NCBI GenBank assembly: GCA_016935415.1
Contig: JAFGRA010000214.1
Location: 1 to 42,956 of the forward strand
Origin: Anaerolineales bacterium
GTDB lineage: Bacteria > Chloroflexota > Anaerolineae > Anaerolineales > UBA11579
Length of the DNA stretch: 42,956 bases
Direction of reading: 5' to 3'
The notes beneath the pieces are model-generated. The model was not told the origin of the DNA. It saw only the letters and a program-made list of their open reading frames with translations, and ran no database searches. The position numbers and the translations under genes were made by a program. This document shows, in pieces, positions 1 to 12,004 of the stretch; the stretch's first letter is position 1, and the number at the start of each line of letters is the position of its first letter.

Positions 1-1113
1 GAACTCTCCTGGGTGGCATGGTATCAGGTCGAGATCACCCAGGATGGTGAAGCACCGCAATCGCGCTGGGTCAATGCCGGCGCCTGCAGCGCCGGGGAGT
101 GCACCTGGATGGTGAATTTCACCATGACGGATGACACCTACACCTGGCGGGTACGCGGCTACACGGCCGCGGTGGCGACCGGCTACTGGTCGAGCAGTGC
201 GGCGCTGACCGTGCAAGCTGCGCCACAATTGACCAGCCCGGGGAACGGCGCTGCGCTGGCCGATCCCAAACCCGACCTAGCCTGGGATGCGCTTTCCTGG
301 GCGCAGTATTATCTGCTGGAAGTGTATGACAGCGGGATGGGCCTGACCTCACGCTGGCTGGATGCGGCTGCCGTGTGCAGTGCGGGGGCGTGCAGCTATG
401 AAACCGCCTTCAGCTTGCAGCCGGACAGCTACACCTGGCGGGTCTTGGGCTACACAGCCGGGATGCCGACCAGCCCGTGGTCGGCGACCTGGAGCTTGGA
501 AATCGGCCTGCCGACGTTGACCTCGCCGACCAATGGGGCGACGGTGGACATGGGCCGCCCGACCTTCATTTGGGAGGAACTGAGTTGGGCGGACTGGTAT
601 GAGTTGGTGATCGAGCCGCAGGGTGGGGGCACGCCGATCCTGTCGGCCTGGCTGGAGGGCAGCACGGTGTGCAGCAGTGGGACGTGCAGTTGGCCAGTCT
701 ACATCACCCTGAGTGATGGCGCATACCAATGGAAGGTGCGCGGTTACACCGCAGCGTATGCAGTGGGGCCGTATGCCCCACCGAACGCCATGACCGTGCA
801 GCGCTCGCCGCAGTTGCTTACTCCTGTGGATGGTGCCACGGTGACCGAAAACCACCATCCGCCGTTTAGTTGGGAAGCGCTGTCGTGGGTGACGCATTAC
901 AATATCTTGGTGACACCGCAGGGCGGCGGGGCGCCCATCGAACGCTGGGTGGATGCAGCTGTAGTATGCACGGGTGGGGTGTGTGACGCAGAGGTGACTG
1001 TTCCCCTGGCAAATGGGGATTACACCTGGCAGGTGCGGGGCTACAATGCCAGTATCAACCCGACCACCAGCCCATGGTCGCAGGTATGGGACCTGACGGT
1101 GGATGTGCCATAG
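1..1113 (+). CDS. Repeat-module surface/secreted protein, C-terminal part (5' truncated by window)
   Basis: The reading frame is open at base 1, so only the last ~370 residues are visible; the GTG at 13 is not a real start. The visible part is one partial and three full modules of about 92 residues. Each has a 'P..GA.v......F.W..LSWa..Y' opening, a C-x-x-G-x-C cysteine pair (for example CSAGAC, CSSGTC, CTGGVC) and a 'Y.W.VRGY.A' closing strand. This resembles fibronectin-III-like beta-sandwich modules of extracellular Chloroflexota proteins; the cysteine pair suggests a small disulfide loop, hence an extracytoplasmic location. No anchor or sorting signal follows the last module (ends TVDVP). 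A paralogous C-terminus lies at 42647-42956 on the other strand. Function is unknown; adhesion or glycan/protein binding is only a guess. Confidence 0.75.
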   Translation, partial: ELSWVAWYQVEITQDGEAPQSRWVNAGACSAGECTWMVNFTMTDDTYTWRVRGYTAAVATGYWSSSAALTVQAAPQLTSPGNGAALADPKPDLAWDALSWAQYYLLEVYDSGMGLTSRWLDAAAVCSAGACSYETAFSLQPDSYTWRVLGYTAGMPTSPWSATWSLEIGLPTLTSPTNGATVDMGRPTFIWEELSWADWYELVIEPQGGGTPILSAWLEGSTVCSSGTCSWPVYITLSDGAYQWKVRGYTAAYAVGPYAPPNAMTVQRSPQLLTPVDGATVTENHHPPFSWEALSWVTHYNILVTPQGGGAPIERWVDAAVVCTGGVCDAEVTVPLANGDYTWQVRGYNASINPTTSPWSQVWDLTVDVP

Positions 1114-1136
1114 ACTATAGTTTTATCAGCAACATT

Positions 1137-1171
1137 GTGACCGCCATTCTCATGAATGGCGGTCACTTTTT
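1137..1171 (+). terminator. Rho-independent terminator of the repeat protein
   Basis: A perfect 13-bp stem (1137-1149 with 1154-1166) closes a TCAT loop and is followed by TTTTT. It lies 23 bp after the stop codon. Its stem sequence is close to that of the terminator at 42593-42618, which serves the paralogous gene. Confidence 0.9.
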
Positions 1172-1293
1172 AATTCAGGCTGCTTTGACCGCATTTCGTC
1201 CTCATGTTGTCCGGCTTAAGCCCCTTTGCGACTCTTGAAAATGTTAAGATGGAATTGCCGTGAGAAGATGCCAAATCCAAAATCCAAAACTAA

Positions 1294-4515
<3,222 letters not shown>

Positions 4516-4521
4516 AAAAAC

Positions 4522-4555
4522 AAAAACCGGAGTTGCTTGTAAGCTCCGGTTTTTT
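4522..4555. terminator. Bidirectional terminator between lacZ and the minus-strand operon
   Basis: A-tract, GC stem CCGGAG (4527-4532) with CTCCGG (4544-4549), then a T-tract. Because the arms are flanked by A5 and T5, it can stop transcription from both the lacZ side and the convergent GT117 gene side. Confidence 0.85.
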
Positions 4556-4561
4556 GATGGC

Positions 4562-6139
4562 TTAGCGAATTAGTCGGAAAAGACGTTTGGCACCCACGGT
4601 GGTGGGCACACTGCTGACTCCAATGTGGTTCAAATCCTGGAAACGGGTTTCGGTGTAAATTGGGTGTGTGTCCAGATTTTGGTCGATGAGGGCAACCAGC
4701 GAATCGGCCATGCCGGGCTTATGTGAGTAGGGGGTGGCTTCGATGAAGTACAAATCATCGCGACCCAATTCGACGTAGGCTACGTAATAATAGGCGTAAA
4801 CGTCATTCCAACCAATCAATGCGATGGCATCTGGCTCCATGGCAGCGACGGTGGTGGCAATGACCTGGTGCCAGCTCTCAGCCTCGTCGTTGGGCATGAT
4901 GTTTGCAAACTCGAAATGTGTTTCGCCTGCTCGCAGATAATCCATATGTGGCAGAAATGGCCCGACCAAGCCGGACAGCGCGATGACTAGCACAGCAACA
5001 GTGGCAGCCTTCTGCCCGGTGTTTGGCAAAGGCAGCTTGCCTGTTAGATCGATGGCCCTGTTAATTCCGGCGGCGACCAATGTGGATAGATAGGCGTAGA
5101 GCGGCACGTAGAAAACGTAAATGTCCCCGATGCGATAATTGAGCGTGTAGAGCAGGTAGACCAGCAGCCCGATCCCAAACAGCCAACCCAGCCCGCGTTT
5201 GAATTTGCCGATGTTGAACAGACCAAGCAGCATAGCGGCAATCAGTACAAGTTGATAATCCGCCCACAGTCTTTCGATAAACGTGCCAATAAGCTTTGGA
5301 AATTCTCCAAAGTTGAACATATTGCCGCGCCACTGGGTTGCAGAAAGCAAGAATGCGAAACGTTCCAAGGGGGCATCGATGTCTGCTGGGGTTAAGTCCC
5401 AGGCGGTAATCGAGGGTAGGTAGGAGGTTTCGACGATGCTGTAAGGGCCAGAACTGTTGTCGACGATGAAGAATGCCAGCAAGAGGACAGCCAAACCAAT
5501 CAGTAAGCCGAGAAAGATGGGCTTAAACAGTTTGCGCCAACTAGGGCGTTGGATGAAGATGAAAATCAGGATGCCGGGCGCAAACAGGCTGATCGAACCG
5601 TGGATGCCCAGGCTCAAACCGCCGAGCATAGCAACCAGGAACAGGTATATGCTCTTTTGCGTGTAGCCATATAGAAGCGTAAAGAACAACACCAGTGCAA
5701 CTATGACGCTGGCGGCAGTGTAAACTTCGGCGATGATGGCTTGCGACCAGACCGTAGGCGCAAATGCGAATGCGAGTGCGCCAATACCGGCTGCCAGCCG
5801 GTTCCTGGTGACCAGCTTGGCGCATAAATAAACAATACCTACACTTAACGCACCCATCAGAGCGGAGAATAAATTCACGCGATAGGCGATGCTGCCGATG
5901 GGTAGTAAAGTGGTGGCTTTTGCCAACAGCAGGTAGACCCAGTATCCGGTCGTGTGGGCGTGACCCACTAAGTAGGCCAGCACCTGGAATTCGCCGCTGT
6001 CGCCGGGCAGGAGACCGGGTGCCAGCGTACGCACGTAGAGTGCCAGACTCAGGATACCCAGGACCGCGGCGATGCTAGCATCGCCGCGGTCGAGGTGGTC
6101 GCTGTACTTGGTGGGTTGGTGGGTGATGTTAGCTTGCAC
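4562..6139 (-). CDS. DUF2723 multi-pass membrane protein (GT117-type glycosyltransferase)
   Basis: A 525-residue integral membrane protein with roughly ten hydrophobic helices. The N-terminal third carries the DUF2723 signature: a first helix, then GDSGEF with a conserved acidic pair in the first outer loop, then H.T.GYW..LL and RVNLFSALMGA. DUF2723 proteins belong to the GT-C fold superfamily (CAZy GT117) and are thought to move sugars from lipid carriers to extracytoplasmic acceptors. The GTG start at 6139 overlaps the end of the upstream URO-D-like gene by 11 bp, so it is translationally coupled as the last gene of the operon. The ribosome site is weak. Whether it shares a substrate with the ABC transporter is unknown. 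Confidence 0.8.
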   Translation of the reverse strand: MQANITHQPTKYSDHLDRGDASIAAVLGILSLALYVRTLAPGLLPGDSGEFQVLAYLVGHAHTTGYWVYLLLAKATTLLPIGSIAYRVNLFSALMGALSVGIVYLCAKLVTRNRLAAGIGALAFAFAPTVWSQAIIAEVYTAASVIVALVLFFTLLYGYTQKSIYLFLVAMLGGLSLGIHGSISLFAPGILIFIFIQRPSWRKLFKPIFLGLLIGLAVLLLAFFIVDNSSGPYSIVETSYLPSITAWDLTPADIDAPLERFAFLLSATQWRGNMFNFGEFPKLIGTFIERLWADYQLVLIAAMLLGLFNIGKFKRGLGWLFGIGLLVYLLYTLNYRIGDIYVFYVPLYAYLSTLVAAGINRAIDLTGKLPLPNTGQKAATVAVLVIALSGLVGPFLPHMDYLRAGETHFEFANIMPNDEAESWHQVIATTVAAMEPDAIALIGWNDVYAYYYVAYVELGRDDLYFIEATPYSHKPGMADSLVALIDQNLDTHPIYTETRFQDLNHIGVSSVPTTVGAKRLFRLIR

Positions 6140-7172
6140 GCGTTTCTTTCAATGCTTCCAGGACGGTGGGGAGCGACTCTTTCCAGTTGGCGGGATATTG
6201 TTCGGAGACCTCGAAGGCCAACCGTTTGCCATCTGGGGCGGCTTCTTCGACGCGCTCCAACACGATCTTTTTCAATTTCTCAGGCGGCAGGTAGTACAAC
6301 TCGACGTTGATGTTCGACCAGAAGAGTTTATCGGGCCAGGCGGCGCGTGCCTCTTTCAAGGTCATGTCACCTTCGGGTGGCGGCGTGAGTGATTCGATCA
6401 GGTCGATAGGGGCATTGGCGATGTGCTCCTTGCAGGCCGAAAGCTGTCCGTCGTAGTGCGTGCCCACGATCTTTCCGGCATTGTGCAGGATCGGGAAGCA
6501 CTCGTCATAGACCGGGACGAGCAGTTCCTTGAAGCGCTTCGGCCCCATTGTGTCGGCGGTGAAATTTTCCAACACGCTGACGTATGGTCCGGGGCATTCA
6601 GCCGCGATCTGCACCCGCTGCCGGAAGTTGTCCAGCAGGGCGTTGTAAAGCTCCTGCATCTCAGCTTTGAGGTCGAACAGGTGGAAAGCGTAGTTCTCCA
6701 AGCCGACCAGGTCTACCAGGATGATCTGGTTGGGGGTGCGACCGATAAAATTGATGTTGATGCCGTACTTGCCGATTTCGTTGCCCTTGGCGATGAAAGT
6801 ATCGATGGCCGGAATCACTTCCGTATTGCGTACTACATGCGTCATCACGGCATAATCTTCGGCTGTTTCCAGGTAGAACTTCTGCCGCCATTCGTCCAGA
6901 AAGGTCTCGTAGATTTCGCCCACGGGGGTCTTGATGATGCGTTTAAGGAAGGGTAGACCGTCCACCGTCGATGTTTCTTCTATGTATTCAATGCCGTTAT
7001 GATTTTCTTTAAAGGGGCGCGCATACCAAGTTACGCCCAGGCCCATTTCATATAGCGCCTGCCAGGCCGGGTCGCTGGCGGTGTGGCGCCACTCGTTTTG
7101 GTAAATGGTGTAAGGAATTTCATCCGGGCGTTCACCGGCCCAGAATGCTTCTAATCTTTCGCGAATATCCAT
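6129..7172 (-). CDS. URO-D/MtaA-superfamily protein, HxDG variant (first of three in operon)
   Basis: A 347-residue member of the uroporphyrinogen decarboxylase-like superfamily, which includes methylcobamide methyltransferases MtaA/MtbA and veratrol O-demethylase MtvA-type proteins. It is unlikely to be true HemE: the arginine-rich N-terminal HemE signature is absent. In zinc methyltransferases of this fold a HxCG motif supplies a Zn ligand; here the position reads H239-Y-D241-G, followed by LIESLTPPP and EGDMTLKEA. ATG 7172 has TAGGAGA six nt upstream. It starts 8 bp after the second URO-D-like gene and overlaps the next gene. Likely role, by context, is transfer of a methyl group to or from the operon's corrinoid protein, with the substrate undetermined. 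Confidence 0.8.
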   Translation of the reverse strand: MDIRERLEAFWAGERPDEIPYTIYQNEWRHTASDPAWQALYEMGLGVTWYARPFKENHNGIEYIEETSTVDGLPFLKRIIKTPVGEIYETFLDEWRQKFYLETAEDYAVMTHVVRNTEVIPAIDTFIAKGNEIGKYGININFIGRTPNQIILVDLVGLENYAFHLFDLKAEMQELYNALLDNFRQRVQIAAECPGPYVSVLENFTADTMGPKRFKELLVPVYDECFPILHNAGKIVGTHYDGQLSACKEHIANAPIDLIESLTPPPEGDMTLKEARAAWPDKLFWSNINVELYYLPPEKLKKIVLERVEEAAPDGKRLAFEVSEQYPANWKESLPTVLEALKETRAS

Positions 7173-7180
7173 AATGTCTC

Positions 7181-8272
7181 CTAGTTTTCGATACCGTACT
7201 TGCCCAACTTGACGCGGATTTCCTGCTCCTGGTCGATAGTGGAGAGCATAGCCTGATATTGGATGCCGTTGGAGGTGCCAACTTGTTCGATCACAGCGTC
7301 GATAGCTGCGAAACCGCCGTTGATGATCTGGATGCGCTTACCTGCCGCGTTGATCTTCTGGTAGAGTTCGGGCCAATTGGCACAGTCGGGTTTGCCGTCC
7401 CCAGGAATCCACTGCACGCCGTTCAGCGTTTCGATTTCCAACAACGAGTCCAGGTGGGCGATCTGCCCGATGCCATCCAGGTGGTAGAAGCTGCGTTCCA
7501 GCTTACCGGAGGTGGCTGCCAGTTCGGGCTTGATGAATTCTTCGAACATCTTGGGGCTGATCATGTAAGAGAAATCGCATTGCTGGATGTAGCATGGCCG
7601 GTCGCTGTAGATCAATGACCAGTCTGAATAACCTGGATTGACAGGTTGCAGGATGGCGTTCAGGGCGCTGTAGGCCTGGTGCCAGGCTTCGTGGGCTTCC
7701 CAGGTCAGGCACTTGACCTCTTCAGGATGGTCGTACAGATCCATGAGCAGTTTCTCGGAAGGCCGGAAAGTCGAGAGCACGTCCAGGTTACCACCCAGGT
7801 CGGTCATGCCCATCAGTACCAGCCCCTGCCAGCGTTCCATGGCAGCGGCGTAGATGTCGCTGATGCGTTTGAACCATTGGTTTTCCGAGTCGAATTCGAA
7901 GTGAATGTCGGTGATGGGGACATCCTTTGGCCCGAAGAACCACACCCGCCCGGAGGAATTATCCAACCGGGCGCCCATCATGGCGGCCAGCACGCCCGGA
8001 CCGAAGCAGTCCATGTTGAAGATCGGGTAGGCATCCCCGAGGTACTTGAGCGTGGAAAGTTCATAATCGATGCGGTCGATGATGTCTTCCGGGGATAGCG
8101 ATAGGTCGGTGCAGGTTTGCTGTGAGAGCAGCGGGGTAGCGGGCATTTCCCTACCGGGGTCTTTACCTCTCAGCCAAACAGGGATGATTGGCCGTTCCAA
8201 TTCTCCGGCCCACCATTTAGCGTAGACGGTGCGGATGTTTTCCCAGCGTTCCGGTGAAAAGTCGATTGGCAT
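7181..8272 (-). CDS. URO-D-like protein, HLDG variant (second in operon)
   Basis: A 363-residue URO-D-superfamily protein, distant from its two neighbours. The C-terminal barrel carries H264-L-D266-G, an HxDG motif where zinc methyltransferases have HxCG, followed by 'VQWIPGDGKP', a pattern of this subgroup. The N-terminus has 'WW.GE...RP..PV', which is common in URO-D-like genes linked to sugar transporters. I chose ATG 8272: AAGGAG lies 11 nt upstream, whereas the GTG at 8284 directly abuts that site and cannot use it. It follows the permease gene after a 117-bp gap with a strong hairpin and precedes the next URO-D-like gene by 8 bp. Confidence 0.8.
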   Translation of the reverse strand: MPIDFSPERWENIRTVYAKWWAGELERPIIPVWLRGKDPGREMPATPLLSQQTCTDLSLSPEDIIDRIDYELSTLKYLGDAYPIFNMDCFGPGVLAAMMGARLDNSSGRVWFFGPKDVPITDIHFEFDSENQWFKRISDIYAAAMERWQGLVLMGMTDLGGNLDVLSTFRPSEKLLMDLYDHPEEVKCLTWEAHEAWHQAYSALNAILQPVNPGYSDWSLIYSDRPCYIQQCDFSYMISPKMFEEFIKPELAATSGKLERSFYHLDGIGQIAHLDSLLEIETLNGVQWIPGDGKPDCANWPELYQKINAAGKRIQIINGGFAAIDAVIEQVGTSNGIQYQAMLSTIDQEQEIRVKLGKYGIEN

Positions 8273-8331
8273 TGCTTTGTTCACTCCTTATGCAAAATCA
8301 ATCTGAATTGTCCGATTACTTCAATAAGCTG

Positions 8332-8358
8332 AATGGGCGCACATTATGTGCGCCCATT
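8332..8358 (-). repeat. Intercistronic hairpin between permease and URO-D-like gene
   Basis: A perfect 12-bp inverted repeat (8332-8343 with 8347-8358) with a 3-nt loop and no T-tract on either strand. It is therefore more likely an RNA-stabilising or attenuating intercistronic element than a true terminator. It separates the transport genes from the two downstream URO-D-like genes. Confidence 0.7.
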
Positions 8359-8389
8359 GGGAAACATTTTCTTTGGTGGCCTGGCCGGT

Positions 8390-9313
8390 TCAGCCTTTCA
8401 AGCCGGTCAGCGAAATACCTTCGATGAAGGTGCGCTGGGCGAAGAAGAAGGCCAGAATGATGGGCATGGCGACAATCGTGCTGACTGCCATGAGGTGCGG
8501 GTAGGCGTTGGCCGAGGTGCCCATGCTGGTTGCGATCACCCGCAAGCGTTGGATACCCAATGCCAGTGGGAATAGGCTTTCTTCGTTCAGATAGATCAAC
8601 GGCCCAAGGTAATCATTCCAGGCACCCACGAAGCGGAACAGGGCAACCACCGATAGGGCGGGGATCGAGAGCGGCAGGATGATGCGGAAAAGTATGCCGA
8701 ACTCGGTGGCCCCGTCGATACGGGCGGCGTCCGAAAGTTCTTCGGGCAAGCCCATGAAGAATTGGCGCAGCATGAAGATAAAGTAGGGCGCGCCGAATAA
8801 AGAGGGCACGACCAGTGGACGGTAAGAGTTGATCCAATCCAGGTTGCGGAAGGTGATGAAGAGCGGCACCATGGTTACTTGCCAGGGCACCATCATGGTG
8901 GCGATACACAGGTAAAAGAGAATATCGCGGCCCGGCCATTTAAGTTTTGAGAAACCATAGGCAGTCAGCATCGATGAGGCCACGGTTGCCAGTGTAACTG
9001 GAACGGTATAGCGAAAAATCGAGTTGATCGTGAAGGTGGTGAACGGCAGGCGTGTCCAACCTTCAAAGAAGTTGTTCCAGTGAGCCGGAATAGGGATGAT
9101 CACCGGGGGGATCGTATAAATTTGGGGATCATTTTTTAGCGCAGAACTGATCATCCAGAACAATGGGAAGGCGAAACTAGTGGTGATGATGATGAGCAAT
9201 GTGTATTTTACGATTTCACCAATTGCCGTTTTAGTTGTGAGCTTTTTCTTGGCTTCACTTTTTTTGAGGATCGCTTGATCGTGCTGCTCTAAATTTTTAC
9301 TGATGGATGTCAT
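8390..9313 (-). CDS. Carbohydrate ABC transporter permease, MalG type
   Basis: A 307-residue inner membrane permease (CUT1 family, binding-protein-dependent transport superfamily) with six predicted helices after a ~40-residue charged N-terminal tail. The EAA loop that docks the ATPase is visible as EELSDAARIDGA...G...RIILPLS. The C-terminus (F.QRTFIEGISLTGLKG) is typical of MalG-type sugar permeases. ATG 9313 overlaps the stop of the MalF-type gene by 4 bp and has GAGGTGA upstream, so the pair is translationally coupled. No ATPase gene is present in the window, as in many CUT1 operons that use a shared MsmX/UgpC-type ATPase. Confidence 0.93.
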   Translation of the reverse strand: MTSISKNLEQHDQAILKKSEAKKKLTTKTAIGEIVKYTLLIIITTSFAFPLFWMISSALKNDPQIYTIPPVIIPIPAHWNNFFEGWTRLPFTTFTINSIFRYTVPVTLATVASSMLTAYGFSKLKWPGRDILFYLCIATMMVPWQVTMVPLFITFRNLDWINSYRPLVVPSLFGAPYFIFMLRQFFMGLPEELSDAARIDGATEFGILFRIILPLSIPALSVVALFRFVGAWNDYLGPLIYLNEESLFPLALGIQRLRVIATSMGTSANAYPHLMAVSTIVAMPIILAFFFAQRTFIEGISLTGLKG

Positions 9314-10227
9314 TCGTCACCTCCGTAGTAAACCCAGCGGGCGGATGTTTTAAATAGGATGATCGAGAAGAAAATGATGATCAAAAACAGCACCCATGCC
9401 ATTGCCGAAGCTTTACCCATCCGTAAATAAACAAAGGCGTTGCGGTAAAGATGAATGGCATAGAATTCGGTTGAATTCATTGGGCCACCTTGGGTCAACA
9501 ACCAGGGGATGGTGAATTCCTGGAAGGCGCCGATGAAACCCATGATCAAATTGAACAGGATCACAGGCGTGGTTATTGGAATGGTCACGTTCCAGAATTT
9601 TTGCCAGCTATTGGCACCATCGACAGTGGCCGCCTCGTAGAGGGAACGTGGCACATCTTGCAGCGAGGCCAGGAAGATCACTACAGCAGCACCCTGTGCC
9701 CAGACTGCCACGGCGATCATGGAGGGTTTTGCCAGGGCTGGGTTCGCCAGGAAAGGAATTGCCCGGAGTCCAAATGTCTGCAAGATCGAGTTGATCGCGC
9801 CGTATTGGATATTGAGCAGGAAGGTCCACACCATCGCCGAGCAGACCGCCGGTACGATGGATGGGACATAGATAATCGCCCGAAAGAACGACCGACCGAC
9901 GATTTCCTGATTGAGCAGGTTGGCAACCAAGTAGGCGAAGATCAACCCAAATGGTACACTCAAGCCAACGTAATATACCGTGTTGTACATCACATTCCAA
10001 AAATGAGGATCGTCGGTAAACAGCTTGATGTAATTCGTAGCGCCGATAAATACCGGGTCGCCGATCAAGTCGTAGCGCGTCAGGCTGACGTACGCAGAAT
10101 ATATCAGTGGGTAGACGGTGAACAGCAGGAAGCCAAAGATCCAGGGGGAGACAAAGATCAACCCCATAATCAGGTTGCGCCGTTCAATTCTTGTTAGTTT
10201 TCTTCTAGATCGTGGGATAACAGCCAT
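9310..10227 (-). CDS. Carbohydrate ABC transporter permease, MalF type
   Basis: A 305-residue CUT1-type permease with six predicted helices. The helix-1 motif is 'FVSPWIFGFLLF..YPL..S.Y.S', and the EAA loop is 'PRSLYEAATVDGA....F..VTIPITTP'. The C-terminal half includes the usual 'LTQGGP...T' segment. I chose ATG 10227, 8 nt after GAGAGG; an ATG two codons earlier (10233) is too close to that site. The partner of the MalG-type permease; together they form the membrane channel for the substrate captured by the lipoprotein encoded at 10487-11860. Confidence 0.93.
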   Translation of the reverse strand: MAVIPRSRRKLTRIERRNLIMGLIFVSPWIFGFLLFTVYPLIYSAYVSLTRYDLIGDPVFIGATNYIKLFTDDPHFWNVMYNTVYYVGLSVPFGLIFAYLVANLLNQEIVGRSFFRAIIYVPSIVPAVCSAMVWTFLLNIQYGAINSILQTFGLRAIPFLANPALAKPSMIAVAVWAQGAAVVIFLASLQDVPRSLYEAATVDGANSWQKFWNVTIPITTPVILFNLIMGFIGAFQEFTIPWLLTQGGPMNSTEFYAIHLYRNAFVYLRMGKASAMAWVLFLIIIFFSIILFKTSARWVYYGGDE

Positions 10228-10430
10228 GTGCATTACCTCTCGATTCTTCTAAGTCATTCTTTTTGTGCTAGATGGAAAAGTAAGCATATCTAATTATAGG
10301 TAAAAATTTTATTCTTGGTGGCTTTTTTACGTCACGAGTGGTCGGGATTTACCTGTGTGCAATAGAATTTTTTACTTATAACTAGATATGGGCTTAATAG
10401 AGCACATTGCCGGTGGCATCAATCCCAGGA

Positions 10431-10463
10431 ACGTACCCGTTGACAATCTGACAACGGGTACGT
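10431..10463 (-). repeat. Intercistronic hairpin after the binding-protein gene
   Basis: A perfect 12-bp inverted repeat (10431-10442 with 10452-10463), 9-nt loop, without a T-tract. It lies 24 bp after the binding-protein stop codon in a 259-bp gap. Such hairpins behind binding-protein genes are known, as in malE-malF, to stabilise the upstream message and lower permease expression. The rest of the gap is AT-rich with nothing else recognisable. Confidence 0.75.
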
Positions 10464-10486
10464 TATATCCGGGACTTTAGACCGGT

Positions 10487-11860
10487 TTATTCAAGTCCTT
10501 GCGCATCCCATTCATCCAGGGCACGCTTCTGCAATTCAGCAGCAGCGTCTTGCGGGGACATCAGGTCGCGGAAGACTTGCTCGCGCAGTTCAACGTATTG
10601 GTCAGCAACGTACCAGTGGATCGGGCAGCGGCGGCCGATGATCCAGTCGGTAACCTGATCGGGGGCTTGCAGGTAGAAGTCCAGGCCGGGATATGTGTTG
10701 GGGTCGACGGTCTCGAGGTAGGACAGCTTGCCGAACAGCCAGCCAACTTCTTCGAAGATGATGTCGAGTGCGGTTGGGCTCAGCAGGAATTCGGAGACTT
10801 TGAACATGGCGGCGGTGTTGGCGGCTTCTTTGAAGAGTTGGACGAAGTGTGCACCGGTGGCCATGATCTTGGAGCCAGCGCGCGAAGCGGGCACAGGTGC
10901 CCAGGTGGCTCGGTTGTGTTGGGCGATGTCGGGTTGTTGGATCTGGGTTTCACCGGGGTGCCAGTAACCTTCAACAATCATGTTCTGGACGCCGGCGTTG
11001 TAAGCTGCGCCCCAAGTGCCCTGGCCTTCGACCTGGCGCATGCCCTGGAACTTGTCGGGGCCAACCAGGCGGATGAAATTGCCGGAAACGTCCAGCGCTT
11101 CGGCCATCAATTCATTGCCCAAGTCGAACGTGCGGGCTTCCTCGTCCCACCAGGTGAAACCAAAGGAAGTGGCTGCAAAGTCAGGTTCACCGGCAATGGC
11201 ATCGTATGGGTCAAAACCGAACTGCAACAGGTTACCGGCATCATCGAATTTGGTCAAAGCCTCGTGCCAGGTGTAGCAATCTTCCCAGGTCAGCGGGGGG
11301 CTGTCCGGGTCCAGACCAGCATCTTCGGCGGCTTTGGCATTGTAGTTCATTCCGTACCATAAGAAGGATTCAATCCCAGGGGTGCCGATCATGTCACTGC
11401 CGTAGAAGCAGCTGTCCCAGAGGGCGGGGATGATGTCATCTTTTTGGACCATGCTGCTGGTTTCAACCATGTCATTGACCGGAAGAACCGCACCACGAGA
11501 CCACAAGGCGGGGTAGTCGAAGTTGGAACCACCATCAGGCGGCGTACCGGCAGCAACTGCGGCCAGCAGCGCTTCGGTTTCTACCGATCCCTTGTGTTCC
11601 AGGGTGTTGTCGCCCATCCATTCTTTGAATTCGTCGGTTTCGACCATGCGGTCGATGGCGGGCGGGAGGTTGCCCCAGGCATACCACCAGGACGTGGTGA
11701 CGCCTTCGGCAGAAGGGGCCTCTTCTGCCATACCTTCGGATTCTTCAGCCGCACTTTCGGCTTCCGGTTCGGTTCCACCGCATGCTGCCAATGTGGCCGC
11801 AGCGGAGGTGAGTGCACTCAAGCGCAAAAATTCTCGTCGGCTTAATTTTCTCTTGCTCAT
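10487..11860 (-). CDS. Extracellular sugar-binding lipoprotein of the ABC transporter
   Basis: A 457-residue family-1 extracellular solute-binding protein. The N-terminus combines a twin-arginine pattern (S7-R8-R9-E-F-L-R) with a lipobox L24-A-A-C27, so it is probably Tat-exported and then lipid-anchored. Residues 28-55 are an acidic Glu/Ser-rich tether. The mature protein has the tryptophan-rich core expected of carbohydrate binders (for example [19 protein letters not shown]). ATG 11860 has AAGGAG 11 nt upstream. It is flanked by the corrinoid-protein gene (144 bp upstream) and the permeases. The ligand cannot be read from sequence; sugar or glycoside is the family norm. Confidence 0.92.
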   Translation of the reverse strand: MSKRKLSRREFLRLSALTSAAATLAACGGTEPEAESAAEESEGMAEEAPSAEGVTTSWWYAWGNLPPAIDRMVETDEFKEWMGDNTLEHKGSVETEALLAAVAAGTPPDGGSNFDYPALWSRGAVLPVNDMVETSSMVQKDDIIPALWDSCFYGSDMIGTPGIESFLWYGMNYNAKAAEDAGLDPDSPPLTWEDCYTWHEALTKFDDAGNLLQFGFDPYDAIAGEPDFAATSFGFTWWDEEARTFDLGNELMAEALDVSGNFIRLVGPDKFQGMRQVEGQGTWGAAYNAGVQNMIVEGYWHPGETQIQQPDIAQHNRATWAPVPASRAGSKIMATGAHFVQLFKEAANTAAMFKVSEFLLSPTALDIIFEEVGWLFGKLSYLETVDPNTYPGLDFYLQAPDQVTDWIIGRRCPIHWYVADQYVELREQVFRDLMSPQDAAAELQKRALDEWDAQGLE

Positions 11861-11947
11861 CTTTTCCGTTTCTCCTTAGCACTATTTTGCCTTTTTAGTT
11901 AGTTCTTATCGCGTATTGCTTCTTCAATAATTCGAATGCTTTTTCTT

Positions 11948-11957
11948 CCACCTCCTT
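11948..11957 (-). promoter_or_regulatory. Near-perfect Shine-Dalgarno sequence without a gene
   Basis: AAGGAGGTGG on the minus strand, 88 nt upstream of the binding-protein start, in the gap after the corrinoid-protein gene. No ATG, GTG or TTG with suitable spacing follows; the binding-protein gene has its own AAGGAG. It might be a ribosome standby or mRNA-protecting site, or mark a very short leader ORF with a non-standard start. Confidence 0.3.
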
Positions 11958-12004
11958 TCTACTCTACGAGTGGGATCAAGGGAACTCTCGATGAATAAAA
12001 GTAA

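Noticed and set aside
1270-1290. caaatccaaaatccaaaac run upstream of lacZ as a CRISPR or tandem repeat
   Set aside because: Only two or three short imperfect units, no spacers; at most a small copy of the word-type repeats.
4627-4637. GGTTCAAATCC, a tRNA T-arm-like sequence
   Set aside because: It sits inside the DUF2723 coding frame and no acceptor, D or anticodon arms can be built around it.
10499-11362. 287-codon plus-strand frame opposite the binding-protein gene
   Set aside because: The minus-strand frame has a signal peptide, lipobox and operon context; the plus-strand frame has none of these.
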